From: Rusavskia elegans
Lineage: Eukaryota > Ascomycota > Lecanoromycetes > Teloschistales > Teloschistaceae
Direction: 5' to 3'
Length of the DNA stretch: 64,000 nucleotides
Assembly (NCBI GenBank): GCA_011316305.1
Contig: SAUG01000016.1
Span: 372,001-436,000 of the forward strand
In this document: in pieces, positions 13,181-23,334 of the stretch
Position numbering within the stretch: position 1 is the stretch's first letter
Layout of the letters: each line of letters starts with the position of its first letter
Translations under genes and position numbers: made by a program
The notes under the pieces: model-generated
The model's database searches: none
Seen by the model: the letters and a program-made list of their open reading frames with translations, nothing else
What the model was told of the DNA's origin: nothing

Positions 13181-14794
13181 ATGATCGTCCGGCGCACTCG
13201 TTCACTCAACTGTCTCCCACTCCTCCCTCGCTGCGGGAGGATCTTATCGCGGCCACAGCGCCGTCTAAGCTCAACTACTGCTCCTCCGACCTCCTTCCAA
13301 GGCACTTCTATTCCATCACCATGGGCAGGCTTCACGTCTCAGCTCGATCAGATCGCCCCCAGGTTTGATATCAACGCGGGCGAGATCGATGTCTTAGATG
13401 GACCGAAAGAATTCTACCAAACCCTTAAGCTGAAGATTCGAAATGCAAAAACAAGAATATACCTCTCTACTCTCTACATTGGCAAGGCAGAGCATGAACT
13501 CGTCTCCACTATTCACGAGGCTCTTTCTAAATCGCCTAAGCTCAAAGTCTCCATCCTGACAGATGCGCTACGCGGTACTCGAGAAGACCCAGAACCCTCA
13601 TGTGCCTCTCTTCTTGCCTCTCTGGTGGTGGATTTTCCAGAGCAAGTCGAAATTCGCATGAATCATACCCCGAATCTTACTGGTCTTCGCAAGCGGTTGA
13701 TCCCTAAACGCATAAACGAAGGTTGGGGCCTGCAACATATTAAGCTCTACGGCGTTGATGATGAAGTCATTCTCTCCGGCGCGAATCTCTCATCCGACTA
13801 TTTTACTAACCGTCAAGATCGGTACCACATCTTTTCCTCAAAAAGGGTCACCAACTACTTCGCCCGCATCCACCAGGCCGTCTGCAGTATTTCCTTCCTC
13901 CTCCAAGTCGGCGATTCTTCCTCCTCTGCTTCGCACACCCTCACATGGCCTTCTTCCAATCCCGCCCCAAACCCTCTTTCCGATCCAAAACGCTACATTT
14001 CAGCCGCTACTTCCCTCCTCCTTCCATTATTCTCCCCGTCTGCTTCCCCTCTCCCATCTCCACCCGATTCATCCACTGCCCAGAAAAGGAATGCAACAAC
14101 GACAACACTCTATCCCCTCCTCAGTCACCCTCCAACCCTCAACACCGAACTCCCAGCTCTAACTACTCTCCTCTCCTCCCCCTCCCTCCATTCCTACACA
14201 TTCACAGCCGGCTACTTCAACCCACACCCCCTCATCACATCCTCCCTCCTCACCGCCTCCTCAATATCCATTGGCTCCGGCAGAGGAGCCCTCGGCACAA
14301 TCCTCACAGCCTCCCCCTCCGCCAACGGCTTCTTCAACTCCCCCGGAATCTCAGGCCTCCTACCACCAGCATACAGCCACCTATCCCTCCGGTTCCTCCA
14401 ACGAGTCCGTCTCGCAAACGCGAACATCAAGCTCCGCGAATGGCAACGCGGCGTCGTGGGCGAGAAGGACGAATGGACTTATCACGCTAAAGGTATCTGG
14501 GCTTACTTTTCGTCCCGATCTCCGGGAGGAGAAGATAAAGTGGTAGGTCCAGGGGCTACGGTGATTGGGTCCTCGAATTATACGTCTCGGAGCTATGGAT
14601 TGGATCTAGAGGTTGGGGCGTTGGTTGTGACGGACGATGAGGTCTTGATGGGGAAGTGGAGGAAAGAGGAAGAGGGTTTGAGGGAGTGGACGAGGGAGGT
14701 TGGGGAGAGCGAGTTGGGTGGGGAGGAGAGGAAGGCGGGGTGGAGGGTTAGGGTCGCCATGTGGATTGTTAAGATTGTTGGAGGGAGTTTGTAG
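13181..14794 (+). CDS. PGS1: CDP-diacylglycerol-glycerol-3-phosphate 3-phosphatidyltransferase
   Basis: Makes phosphatidylglycerophosphate from CDP-diacylglycerol and glycerol-3-phosphate, the committed step to cardiolipin in mitochondria. Intronless, 537 residues. The N-terminus (MIVRRTRSLNCLPLLPRCGR, then ILSRPQRRLSS) is rich in Arg, Ser and Leu without acidic residues, as expected for a mitochondrial presequence. Two phospholipase-D HKD-type motifs are present: H186-x-K188 in LQHIKLYGVDDEVILSGANL, and H435-x-K437 in TYHAKGIWAY followed by GSSNYTSRSYGLD. Spacing and length fit the eukaryotic PGS1 family. Codon use changes abruptly near 14,440, from C/A-ending to G/T-ending codons, without any break in the protein; see findings. 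Confidence 0.95.
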   Translation: MIVRRTRSLNCLPLLPRCGRILSRPQRRLSSTTAPPTSFQGTSIPSPWAGFTSQLDQIAPRFDINAGEIDVLDGPKEFYQTLKLKIRNAKTRIYLSTLYIGKAEHELVSTIHEALSKSPKLKVSILTDALRGTREDPEPSCASLLASLVVDFPEQVEIRMNHTPNLTGLRKRLIPKRINEGWGLQHIKLYGVDDEVILSGANLSSDYFTNRQDRYHIFSSKRVTNYFARIHQAVCSISFLLQVGDSSSSASHTLTWPSSNPAPNPLSDPKRYISAATSLLLPLFSPSASPLPSPPDSSTAQKRNATTTTLYPLLSHPPTLNTELPALTTLLSSPSLHSYTFTAGYFNPHPLITSSLLTASSISIGSGRGALGTILTASPSANGFFNSPGISGLLPPAYSHLSLRFLQRVRLANANIKLREWQRGVVGEKDEWTYHAKGIWAYFSSRSPGGEDKVVGPGATVIGSSNYTSRSYGLDLEVGALVVTDDEVLMGKWRKEEEGLREWTREVGESELGGEERKAGWRVRVAMWIVKIVGGSL

Positions 14795-15041
14795 GTTTTT
14801 TCGATGCGTGCAAATGATACCCCTGTATTTGGAGCGCTTGGGTTTACTTTGCCAATGTGAATTTGTATGTTCGATTCTCAGCATCTTTATTTGCTGTGGG
14901 AAGAAATTAATATCTAATCTACAGCTCAATGTAGATGTTCCTTCCCGTCAACGTAAAAGTCCTTGCTCTTCCACAGAAGACACCATGGCCTAGAATACGG
15001 CCTCAGAACTATGTCTTCAAAACACCGAGCGCCAAACGGAC

Positions 15042-17780
15042 CTATGAACTCCTTTGCGCAATATCATTCGAATGCGATGTCCCACTACTGCTACTACTCT
15101 CCCCCCGATCATCAGGACTCAACAACCCATTCGCCCCATTCAGATCTCTCGTCCCATCCCCACCACCCGGACTCCCATCCGACCTCGGACTCCCCTCATC
15201 CTCACTCCTAATACTCGTCGGCGTCGCAGGCTCAAATTCAATACTCGGACTCTTCGTAGCATCTCTCTCCATCCCCGGCATCCCCATACTCTCCTCGCTC
15301 GGACTCCTTCTGTGATCCCAACTTCTCGCGCGGCTGAAGAAGCCATATCGAGAGGGTGGTCTTGTAGACGAGGGACTACCCGGTGGCGAATCGAGGCCCG
15401 ATGCGTACCTTGAGAGGTTGATAGACGATTTATTGACGACGTGTTCGAGATAAGTGACGCCTGCCGCGGCGGCCGAGCCACGCGAGAACAACGCGAGGCC
15501 GAGACAGAGGAGGATGAGGAGGAATTGGAGGATAGCGATGCGTTTCTGAAAGAGCAATTCATCGGTGAGGAGTGTGAGGCGGGTGCTTAGAGCGGCGATC
15601 TCGAGTTGGGATTGCTGGCGTTGAGAGGAGAGCTCGAGAACGGTGGACTGCCAGATCTGATCGTATTGGTTGCGAAACTCGCGGACTTCATTGAGGACGG
15701 TGGTGTTGAGCCCTTCGAGGAATGTTGCAGTCTTGGCCAGTTGGCGTTTCTCGACTTTCGCAAAGGCGTCGCGGAGGATGCGAGATTGGTCTTCGATGTA
15801 TCCCAGGGAAAGGGTGGAATTGGATTCGAGGAGTTGGAGGCGTTTGTAGACGGATTTGAAGAAAGATTCTTGGGTTGTTGGATTAGGGGCGGACGGTTGG
15901 GTCGATGAAGCGTAAGTTCTGGAGGACGACTGTGAGGCTTGGTTGGAAGTTTTAGAAGACAAAGATGTGCTATTGGCGGCCTTTGGTACAGTGCCCAATG
16001 TTGCGATGGACGAAGATACTGCTGCTGGGATATGGTTGTTGGCTGAGCCAGGCAGAGGTGTAGTAGCATCTGCAGTTGACGTCGCCCCCGAGGCGGAAGG
16101 GACTTTGGAAATAGGGGTGGAATCAGGCATGAGGGCTGCAGGCGATGACATGGAATGGTCTGCTGGAGCTTCATTCCATCTACAAGCTTGCTGTTGGTTG
16201 CCAGCTGATCTGAAGACTGCTTCAAGTCGCGCTGATGGGCTGTTGCTAAAAGAGCAAATTGTTTCGACAGAGCTGACAGCTTCCGAAATATCACCACGCC
16301 GCACTTGAACGGGCTTTTCTCCCTCAGTTGAAGTGGGAGCTGCTGAAGGGCCTGCAGACGGAGACACGATCGATGCAGATTGATGAGAAGGCATCATGGT
16401 CTCTTGCTTAAGAACGTCGGCCGTAACGACATCAAGAGTTGAACGATCTTCTTGCGGTGCTTCCTCGTCCTCCGCTTCCCCTTCTGCATCTTCCTCGCCC
16501 TTTGAATTCTTCAACTCATGATTAAATTCTTCCATCATTGTCGTACCGTGAACGCGTAGAAGGCTGACAGGACAGTAATATTCATGGCCGTAGTAAGTCA
16601 AGAACTCGATACGTAGATACCGAGCCCATATCTGAGGTTCGTCGATGGGAAAAGCTTGTATACCTCGGCTGTTCCTGGCTTCAAAAGTGCCCAGCTCTCG
16701 CCATTTGTCAAGCTTGACTGGATATCTGTCCGAAACACTGACTCGAAAGGTACGGAAGATGGAGCTGAAAAACTCAAAATTGGCTAGCACGACGGTATCG
16801 ACCAAGATGTCGTTGCAAAGCTCCACGATGAGGAATTTGTTTTTGGCTGAGCACTCGTTAAGCATGTAGCTGTCCTTGTTCTCGACGAGTACCGACGTAG
16901 CGCTCTTGCATTCGGGATTCGTCTTAAGCATGGTAGCAGCGCAATCAAAAGAAGCATAGTTGGACCGCTCTTTGCAAGTCACACCAGCGTCTTTGCTCTT
17001 CGGGTGAGCGCTGGACAGGCGGACATCGGGTTTCTCGCCGTCAGTCTCACCAGATTGCCCTCCTTCACCATGGGAAGCTCGTTGCTCGGGGTGCGCAACT
17101 CCGGGTGCTACCATCTGAGGGTTGACGAAACCGGCGAAGTCGATCTCAATCTCGGTATCTTCGCCCAGGGAGTCTAGAGCGTTGTTGATAACTCCAGGCC
17201 TACGCCTAGGCTCTGCAGCTTCAGCCCTGGCTTCACCGAGGTGATCAGGGGACTGCCCGGCTTTGGCGAGGTTGCGTTTCTTCCATTCTTCAAAGGATAG
17301 GAAATGGGCATTATCCAGTGGAGAGTCGCCCTCACCGTCTGGGGATTCGTCAAAGGTCTCTTGCGTTGTTGGTCTGGGAGTATCACTACTGGTCTTAGAG
17401 GTAGGGCTCTCTGATGGTTGCTGATGGTTGAGCTCGGTGGTCGTCAGTGGGACTGAATGGTCATGGGCGGTGGAGGAAGCGGAAGCAGCCAGGGTTGCGT
17501 TCGATGCCGAAGTAGAAGTTCGACTGCTGACGCATCGTGTCCCGTCTTCTGTTATCGTGTGGGGCCCCACCTTCTCGGCCCAGGTGGTGGTGAAGCATTG
17601 CTGTGGTAGGGTCTGGGTGATGTGATTAACACTCGGGAGGGCGCAGGTCGACGGAGCAGACAACGATGTGCTGGAGACAAGTCTCAAAGCCCCTGTTGTA
17701 GCTTGAGCTCTCACACACACCAGGAATGTGGCCAGTAGCAGCAGGAAGTCCGTTATATGCGGGTTGTCGCTTTTGACCAT
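15042..17780 (-). CDS. SLP1: SUN-like ER membrane protein (Slp1/osteopotentia family)
   Basis: 912 residues in one exon. A signal peptide (TDFLLLLATFLVCVRAQ) opens the protein. A Ser/Thr-rich lumenal stretch precedes the SUN-like domain at about residues 275-425: NYASFDCAATMLKTNPECKS, SVLVENKDSYMLNECS, VDTVVLANFEFFSSIFRTF, and YYGHEYYCPVSLLRVHG with conserved Cys and Tyr. After a low-complexity Ser/Thr stretch come a coiled-coil segment and one membrane helix near residues 745-765 (IAILQFLLILLCLGLALFS). The remaining tail is Pro/Ser-rich and probably cytosolic. Yeast Slp1 works with Emp65 in the ER to protect soluble proteins from degradation; that role is by family. The gene converges on PGS1, with 247 bp between stop codons. 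Confidence 0.9.
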   Translation of the reverse strand: MVKSDNPHITDFLLLLATFLVCVRAQATTGALRLVSSTSLSAPSTCALPSVNHITQTLPQQCFTTTWAEKVGPHTITEDGTRCVSSRTSTSASNATLAASASSTAHDHSVPLTTTELNHQQPSESPTSKTSSDTPRPTTQETFDESPDGEGDSPLDNAHFLSFEEWKKRNLAKAGQSPDHLGEARAEAAEPRRRPGVINNALDSLGEDTEIEIDFAGFVNPQMVAPGVAHPEQRASHGEGGQSGETDGEKPDVRLSSAHPKSKDAGVTCKERSNYASFDCAATMLKTNPECKSATSVLVENKDSYMLNECSAKNKFLIVELCNDILVDTVVLANFEFFSSIFRTFRVSVSDRYPVKLDKWRELGTFEARNSRGIQAFPIDEPQIWARYLRIEFLTYYGHEYYCPVSLLRVHGTTMMEEFNHELKNSKGEEDAEGEAEDEEAPQEDRSTLDVVTADVLKQETMMPSHQSASIVSPSAGPSAAPTSTEGEKPVQVRRGDISEAVSSVETICSFSNSPSARLEAVFRSAGNQQQACRWNEAPADHSMSSPAALMPDSTPISKVPSASGATSTADATTPLPGSANNHIPAAVSSSIATLGTVPKAANSTSLSSKTSNQASQSSSRTYASSTQPSAPNPTTQESFFKSVYKRLQLLESNSTLSLGYIEDQSRILRDAFAKVEKRQLAKTATFLEGLNTTVLNEVREFRNQYDQIWQSTVLELSSQRQQSQLEIAALSTRLTLLTDELLFQKRIAILQFLLILLCLGLALFSRGSAAAAGVTYLEHVVNKSSINLSRYASGLDSPPGSPSSTRPPSRYGFFSRARSWDHRRSPSEESMGMPGMERDATKSPSIEFEPATPTSIRSEDEGSPRSDGSPGGGDGTRDLNGANGLLSPDDRGESSSSSGTSHSNDIAQRSS

Positions 17781-18264
17781 CGTCTACGCATTTTCATGAA
17801 CGCATGAGACTGGCTGAGGTCGGTGGCTCTAGAAAACGCAGCCACAGCTACAAGCTTAGGTCAAGTAGTGGTAGCAGATTGTGATCAGTAGTCTCTGACA
17901 ACAGATCATGCGACATTATTCAACCGTTAGCTGTCAACTTTCAACGTTCGGAAACCGACATTAAATTTTTGTAGATGAATGCGGGACGCCACAGCCGCTG
18001 CCGCAGGCTTATTAATATGATGGACGCGACATATATTATTAATAGTTGAATATATGTAGCCCTGAGTAGGAGTCGTAGATTTATCATGGATTCACAAATC
18101 CTTAGGAATGTCGAAGCTGCTAGTCTTTCTATTGAATCTTTTTAACAATACGCACCGGGGTATCTATGCATGCCTGAATGAGGTTCTCCTATTTATGATC
18201 ATCTTCTTTTCCCAAGACACACAAGCAACCAAACGATGTACAATGAATTCGAATCGTGGACATA
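17781..18264. other. Intergenic, SLP1 promoter
   Basis: Upstream of SLP1 and downstream of the ABC transporter gene. A+T-rich with TATATATTATTAATAG-type runs around 18,030. No gene is seen. Confidence 0.6.
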
Positions 18265-21200
18265 TCAGACATCAATCAACTTCCTCTTATTACCAGCTTT
18301 CTTGGCCTCCTCGGTCAACATCTCAAGGTCTCCGCTCATCTCGCACATGCCTCGGAATATCCCGTCCCGTTGAGTGATGAGTTCCCATGGCGCGTCATAT
18401 TCAACCACCCTTCCTTTGTCAAGAACGAGGACTTTGTCGTAGTCAATGATTGTTTGTAGTCGATGAGCGATCGTGATGATCGTGCTATCCTTGACTTCTC
18501 GGAGTGTGTCTTGGATTTTGGAGTCGGTGGCGTAGTCGATCGATGCCGTAGCTTCGTCCATCAGTAGAACTTTGGGTGCTTTGAGCAAAGCTCGCGCAAG
18601 GCATAGGAGCTGCCGCTGTCCTTGAGAAAGGTTCGATCCGGACTCGGCCACAGCGGAAGCCAAGGACTCGAAGATGTTGGTATTTTCTCGACTGTTCGTA
18701 AAGGTTTTGGTGAGCGTGAGATTGTGATCACCCGAACCATTGAGCCCCTCAGCCGTCTCCGAGGCCGTCGAGTTCCGATGGGCTTGCGTATTTCCCCCAA
18801 CCAGTTGAACTTTGCGAAGTGTGCTGAAGATCTCTTCGTCAGTAAACAGACCGAACGGGTCTAGATTACTCCTGATGGTGCCTGTAAACAGGGTTGGGTC
18901 TTGCGGGACGACAGTGATGGATTCGCGCAAGTCTTGCAGCCCAATCAGACCGATATCCACGTCATCAACTACGATCTTGCCTTCTTCCGCCTCCAGTCCT
19001 CGGAAAAGCGCCAACGCAAGCGAGCTCTTCCCCGCTCCCGTTCTACCAACGATGCCTACACGTTCGCCGGGTTGGACTTGGAAAGTGACATTCTTCAGGA
19101 CCGGGTCAAGGTCGGAGCGGTATCTGGTCGAGTAATTGATGAATTCGATGGCACCGCGACTTGGCCAGTTCCCAGGCGGCCGTGCCTCGGGCTTAATGGC
19201 TGCTGCTTCCTGTTCCACGTCCATGTATTCTTTGATTCGTTCCACCGCATTCATGTTCTGCTCGTTGACCGAGTACAGTCTCACCAGCCAGAGTATGTTT
19301 TCGCTGAACATCACCGCATATGTCATCGATAGACCTGCAGCACCGGCATCGATAGTCTTGATCCGGAGGATGATAAACACTCCGGCGAAGAACGATACCA
19401 GTGCACCAGTCACATCCACTCGGAATGCAAGCCATCGATTCGCGGCCCACAGATAGATGTATGGCCTGTTGTATGTATCAACCCGATGCAGATTGTCTTG
19501 GATGAAGCGTTGTTCGTGACCGTAAGCGCGTATGGTGGTAACGCCACTCAACGTTTCTCCAAATTGCTGGTACAGCGGACTCTTCTGGACCGATTCCAAC
19601 CGTTTCAGATCAACGGAGGATCTGAGGTAGAAAGCTCCGATGGCGAAATAGACGGCCGAGATGAATACACCTGCGATGAGAAAAGCTGGTGTAATCACAG
19701 AAATGAGGATGATGATCGTGATGACAGAGGTCAGGCAGCCGACGACGCCCACGGCAATAGGTGCGACTTCTTGGTCGACGGCTTCGACGTCCTTGGAAAA
19801 CCTGTTCATGATCTGGCCCAATGGTGTTGAATCGAAGAACTTGAACTTTGCGCGTGTGACGGACTCAAGCAGCCGTTCGTGAAGCTTCCATGATGCTACC
19901 AGAGAGCCCCAGAAGATAAGTGCCTCGCGCAACATGGAGATAAGCACGTACAAGATGGCAAGGAGAGCATATACACCGAGATAGTAAGACGCATTGACTT
20001 GGTCGTTTGGTGCCGTGGTAATACCTACGTCCACTGGTTTCGAGCGCAGGGGAACATTCCAGGAACAGGTGCCGCCTGACAGACAGCTCATCGAAAAAGA
20101 GTTGCTTGCACCCATGACATAGTCGTTCCTGGGCGAGATGCTCGATGTAGCGACGGTCACGGTCATCGCGTTGCGGACTTGGTAGGAATTTGCCCATTGC
20201 CGGATCCAGATATTGCAGAGCACAGAGCCAAACTGCTGGGCGATGAAGACGATGACAGCAAAGACCCAGTAGTACCAAGGGCCCATTGCCCTGAGATAGA
20301 GCATAAGGACATCCTTCTTCACCCCACCCTCCGCTTTGGCTTCCGTCCTGGTGTTGGCGTTTTTCTCTTGCTTGGGGTCATCTGCAGTCTCTGGATGAGC
20401 CGAGCCATTGACTTCACCGTTTACTTTGCTATGCTGGCTGTTTGCAGCTTTAGTCGTTTGACTGTCGAAGTTCTCTGTTGATGGTACTCTGGACTGCGGT
20501 CGCGTCCCAGCTTTTGACGATGGCTTGGACGGTGCAACGTCATCTCCGAGGACGCCCAATGCAACCACCTCGTCCGGAGACCCTTGAGCCGAGATCTTGC
20601 CATTTCGCAGGCAGACCACATGACGTGCTGCAGGAAGACAGAGCGCGATATTGTGGGTCACCAGGATGCACGTTCGACCTGCCATCAGAGGCCCTCTGAT
20701 GCATTGTTCAAATATATGCTTAGCGGTATGCGAGTCTACTGCACTCAGACAATCATCCAGTAGAATGTGCCTTGCGTTGCAATAGAGAGCTCTTGCTAGG
20801 GAGATGCGTTGTTTCTGACCGCCGGAAAGTGCGATCCCCTTCTCCCCAACGAGGGTTTGGTCGCCCGCGTCGAGGATCTGTAAATCCCTCTCCAATGCGC
20901 AAGCTGCGAGAACGGCCTTGTAACGCGACTCATCCAAAGGCGTGGCGAACAAGATGTTCTGCTTGATCGTGTCATTCACTAGCCAAGCCTGTTGTGCACA
21001 GTACGCCACGCTTTCTGTAAGACCGGTTTGCGGATCCTCAAAGAGGTTTTCCTTAGTATGACTACCCGGCAGGTATACCCTGCCTTGAAACAATGTCATC
21101 TCGCCAAGTAAGGCCATCAAGAGTGATGTCTTGCCGGAACCCGTTGGTCCAACGACCAGGTTCAGGTTGCCGATCGAAAACCTCGTGTTGACATCAATCA

Positions 21201-23334
21201 TCCGAAATGCTTTGGCTTCGCCAGATGCAGCGGTATTTTTGCTTCCCCATGTGAGTGTTGCCTTGTCGAAGCCAATCACGGTATCTCCATCCTCGGTCCT
21301 GCCATTGGTCATAAGCTGCGCATACTTCTCGGTTTCCTCCTCGTTCAAGAATTCCTCGATGCGATCCACAGACACTTTGCATTCTTGGACATGAGCGACC
21401 ATGTCTGCCAACTGATCCAACGGTATCCGAAGTATACTGAAAAGCGACAAAGCCGTGAAAGCTACAGAAGGGATCAGAGGCTTTTTCTCGACCAGGGTAT
21501 AAATCATGAATGAGAAGAAGGTGATCAGGAGCGGGACACTGAACCACACGGTGGCCGCAGAAGTCCACAAGATATACCGATTTCGAAGTGCTTTCAGTTC
21601 GGTTCGCCGCTTCTCATTGACGATCTGACCGAATCGAATCTCCCATGCAAAATATTTGATGATGCGAATGTTTGTGAGGACTTCGTTGGTAGTATGTATT
21701 CGAGCGTCGGTAGCAGCCATGATCTTCTTTTGTGTTTCGGTGAATTGTTTGGCGATGAATAGGTTGAGTGGCATAACTGCGACCATGAGTGCAATACTCA
21801 CGAACGAGCTATAGCCCAATACCCGGTAAAGCAAGACAATGCACATCATGAATTGGACAGGTGACGAGGCCCACAGAAAGTGCAGGTACGCACAAACTTC
21901 GCCAACCTTGAACGAATCAACAGCCATCAAGTTGATAATTGTGCCTACGTTAACTTGGGAATCGGCGTCGCCTTTGATCGGGGCAAACACGTCGGCTGTC
22001 TTTGACTTTGTTTTCTTTTTCCGTCCCAGGGACTTCAACGTCTGAATGAGACCTCTGCTAGGCGGAGATTTACTATCAGGAATCGGTTTTTGGGTGCCCA
22101 GAATTGTATCTGTTCCGGCAGCTGCTTTCCGTCGTAGGGACTTGGCGTATATCTCACCAACAATCACTGCTCGTAGTCGTAAACTTATCTTGCGCCCTAT
22201 CCATAGGGCTTGCCCACTTGCCACAGCCTCGAAGCAGCTCGATAACGCAAGCAGAATGATGTAGAACCAAGCGGCATTGACAGGCGTAGCTTCCGGATCC
22301 TCAACGAATTCGAGGAAGGCTTTCAGGATAATTGTTGGTACAAAGGTAAAGAAGCCTCCAATGACGGCCCAGAAAGCTTGGACTAAAAGCCCACCTTTGA
22401 AGTACTTGAGCAAGTGCCAGGCCAGCTTCGAAGTCTTATTTAACTGCCTGAAATCTTCAATGATAGCGGCAGCTTTGTCCCTGGCCACGAGATTCCAGAC
22501 TGCTGAGAGCTCGTAGGTGTTCTTGAACCCATGCCAGACAATGGCGTCGACCCAAGTAAAAGTTGCGAGTGAAAGTACGCTGGCCAATGGTTCCCTAGAC
22601 GGTTCGATGCCGTTTTCGTGTTCGAGAGCAACCGCCTTGTTGCCTTTTCTGGAAGCGAGGGCAATCAGTGCAAGAAGGGTAACCAGCACAAGATTCGTGA
22701 CCATCAAGACCTGTGCTTGAGTTGAACGAGGGTGTACCAAAGCCGACCGAAAAAGAAGGATAGTGGCCACCCAGTTGATGCCGTACAAGAGTGCGGTGTG
22801 ATTCCATAACTTGGGTATCTGCGTATAGCGTGAATTGAAACGGAATAGTCGTAACAGGGCAAGTGTCAAAATATAGCACCAACTGACTATGCCAGCAACA
22901 GCAGCGGTGCTTCCATGAGGCCCCCATGACCGGAATATAATAGCTATCAGGTTGATGGCGACTTCACCGACTAGCGCTAGAAGCTCCAAAACCACGAAGA
23001 ATGTCTCGCCCCTCGGTCGATCCAGCTCAACGATGGACTCATTGGTTTTACTTATCGTAGGTTGTAGAGTCGGTTGCTGTTCATCTCCCGCATCGACTAT
23101 TTGGAGTGGTCTGTACCCGTGATCTCGTTTTGTATTGACGGTTCTCCGGATAGACTCGAGCGCAAGATATCCAAAGGACAGGGCTGATGCCACCAGTGGC
23201 AAGAGGGTCTGGAGATAGCTGGCAAGACAAGTCAGCAGGTGCGTCTCAAACACAAAGAAGGACACTGACTCTCTCTGAAAACATTTCGTGAAGTCGTCTC
23301 TTTGCCAGACGGGCCCGCTACAGTCTCCGAACAT
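18265..23334 (-). CDS. ABCC (MRP/Ybt1-type) full-length ABC transporter
   Basis: Large vacuolar- or plasma-membrane exporter of conjugated or amphipathic anions, by family. I start it at 23334 (MFGDCSGPVWQRDDFTKCFQ), because DCSGPVW..DDFT is the usual ABCC beginning and the frame upstream looks non-coding. A 51-nt sequence just downstream (GTCAGT..TTGCCAG, about 23276-23226) has intron signals and keeps the frame, giving about 1,672 residues. Order: an N-terminal TMD0 helix set, TMD1, NBD1 (Walker A GPTGSGKTS about residue 710; LSGGQKQR; Walker B LLLDDCLSAVD-like), TMD2, NBD2 (GRTGAGKSS about residue 1416; LSQGQRQL; LLMDEATASID). NBD1 has Asp in place of the catalytic Glu, as in most ABCC proteins, so NBD2 is the expected hydrolytic site. 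Substrate cannot be told from sequence. Confidence 0.92.
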   Translation of the reverse strand: MFGDCSGPVWQRDDFTKCFQRESVSFFVFETHLLTCLASYLQTLLPLVASALSFGYLALESIRRTVNTKRDHGYRPLQIVDAGDEQQPTLQPTISKTNESIVELDRPRGETFFVVLELLALVGEVAINLIAIIFRSWGPHGSTAAVAGIVSWCYILTLALLRLFRFNSRYTQIPKLWNHTALLYGINWVATILLFRSALVHPRSTQAQVLMVTNLVLVTLLALIALASRKGNKAVALEHENGIEPSREPLASVLSLATFTWVDAIVWHGFKNTYELSAVWNLVARDKAAAIIEDFRQLNKTSKLAWHLLKYFKGGLLVQAFWAVIGGFFTFVPTIILKAFLEFVEDPEATPVNAAWFYIILLALSSCFEAVASGQALWIGRKISLRLRAVIVGEIYAKSLRRKAAAGTDTILGTQKPIPDSKSPPSRGLIQTLKSLGRKKKTKSKTADVFAPIKGDADSQVNVGTIINLMAVDSFKVGEVCAYLHFLWASSPVQFMMCIVLLYRVLGYSSFVSIALMVAVMPLNLFIAKQFTETQKKIMAATDARIHTTNEVLTNIRIIKYFAWEIRFGQIVNEKRRTELKALRNRYILWTSAATVWFSVPLLITFFSFMIYTLVEKKPLIPSVAFTALSLFSILRIPLDQLADMVAHVQECKVSVDRIEEFLNEEETEKYAQLMTNGRTEDGDTVIGFDKATLTWGSKNTAASGEAKAFRMIDVNTRFSIGNLNLVVGPTGSGKTSLLMALLGEMTLFQGRVYLPGSHTKENLFEDPQTGLTESVAYCAQQAWLVNDTIKQNILFATPLDESRYKAVLAACALERDLQILDAGDQTLVGEKGIALSGGQKQRISLARALYCNARHILLDDCLSAVDSHTAKHIFEQCIRGPLMAGRTCILVTHNIALCLPAARHVVCLRNGKISAQGSPDEVVALGVLGDDVAPSKPSSKAGTRPQSRVPSTENFDSQTTKAANSQHSKVNGEVNGSAHPETADDPKQEKNANTRTEAKAEGGVKKDVLMLYLRAMGPWYYWVFAVIVFIAQQFGSVLCNIWIRQWANSYQVRNAMTVTVATSSISPRNDYVMGASNSFSMSCLSGGTCSWNVPLRSKPVDVGITTAPNDQVNASYYLGVYALLAILYVLISMLREALIFWGSLVASWKLHERLLESVTRAKFKFFDSTPLGQIMNRFSKDVEAVDQEVAPIAVGVVGCLTSVITIIILISVITPAFLIAGVFISAVYFAIGAFYLRSSVDLKRLESVQKSPLYQQFGETLSGVTTIRAYGHEQRFIQDNLHRVDTYNRPYIYLWAANRWLAFRVDVTGALVSFFAGVFIILRIKTIDAGAAGLSMTYAVMFSENILWLVRLYSVNEQNMNAVERIKEYMDVEQEAAAIKPEARPPGNWPSRGAIEFINYSTRYRSDLDPVLKNVTFQVQPGERVGIVGRTGAGKSSLALALFRGLEAEEGKIVVDDVDIGLIGLQDLRESITVVPQDPTLFTGTIRSNLDPFGLFTDEEIFSTLRKVQLVGGNTQAHRNSTASETAEGLNGSGDHNLTLTKTFTNSRENTNIFESLASAVAESGSNLSQGQRQLLCLARALLKAPKVLLMDEATASIDYATDSKIQDTLREVKDSTIITIAHRLQTIIDYDKVLVLDKGRVVEYDAPWELITQRDGIFRGMCEMSGDLEMLTEEAKKAGNKRKLIDV

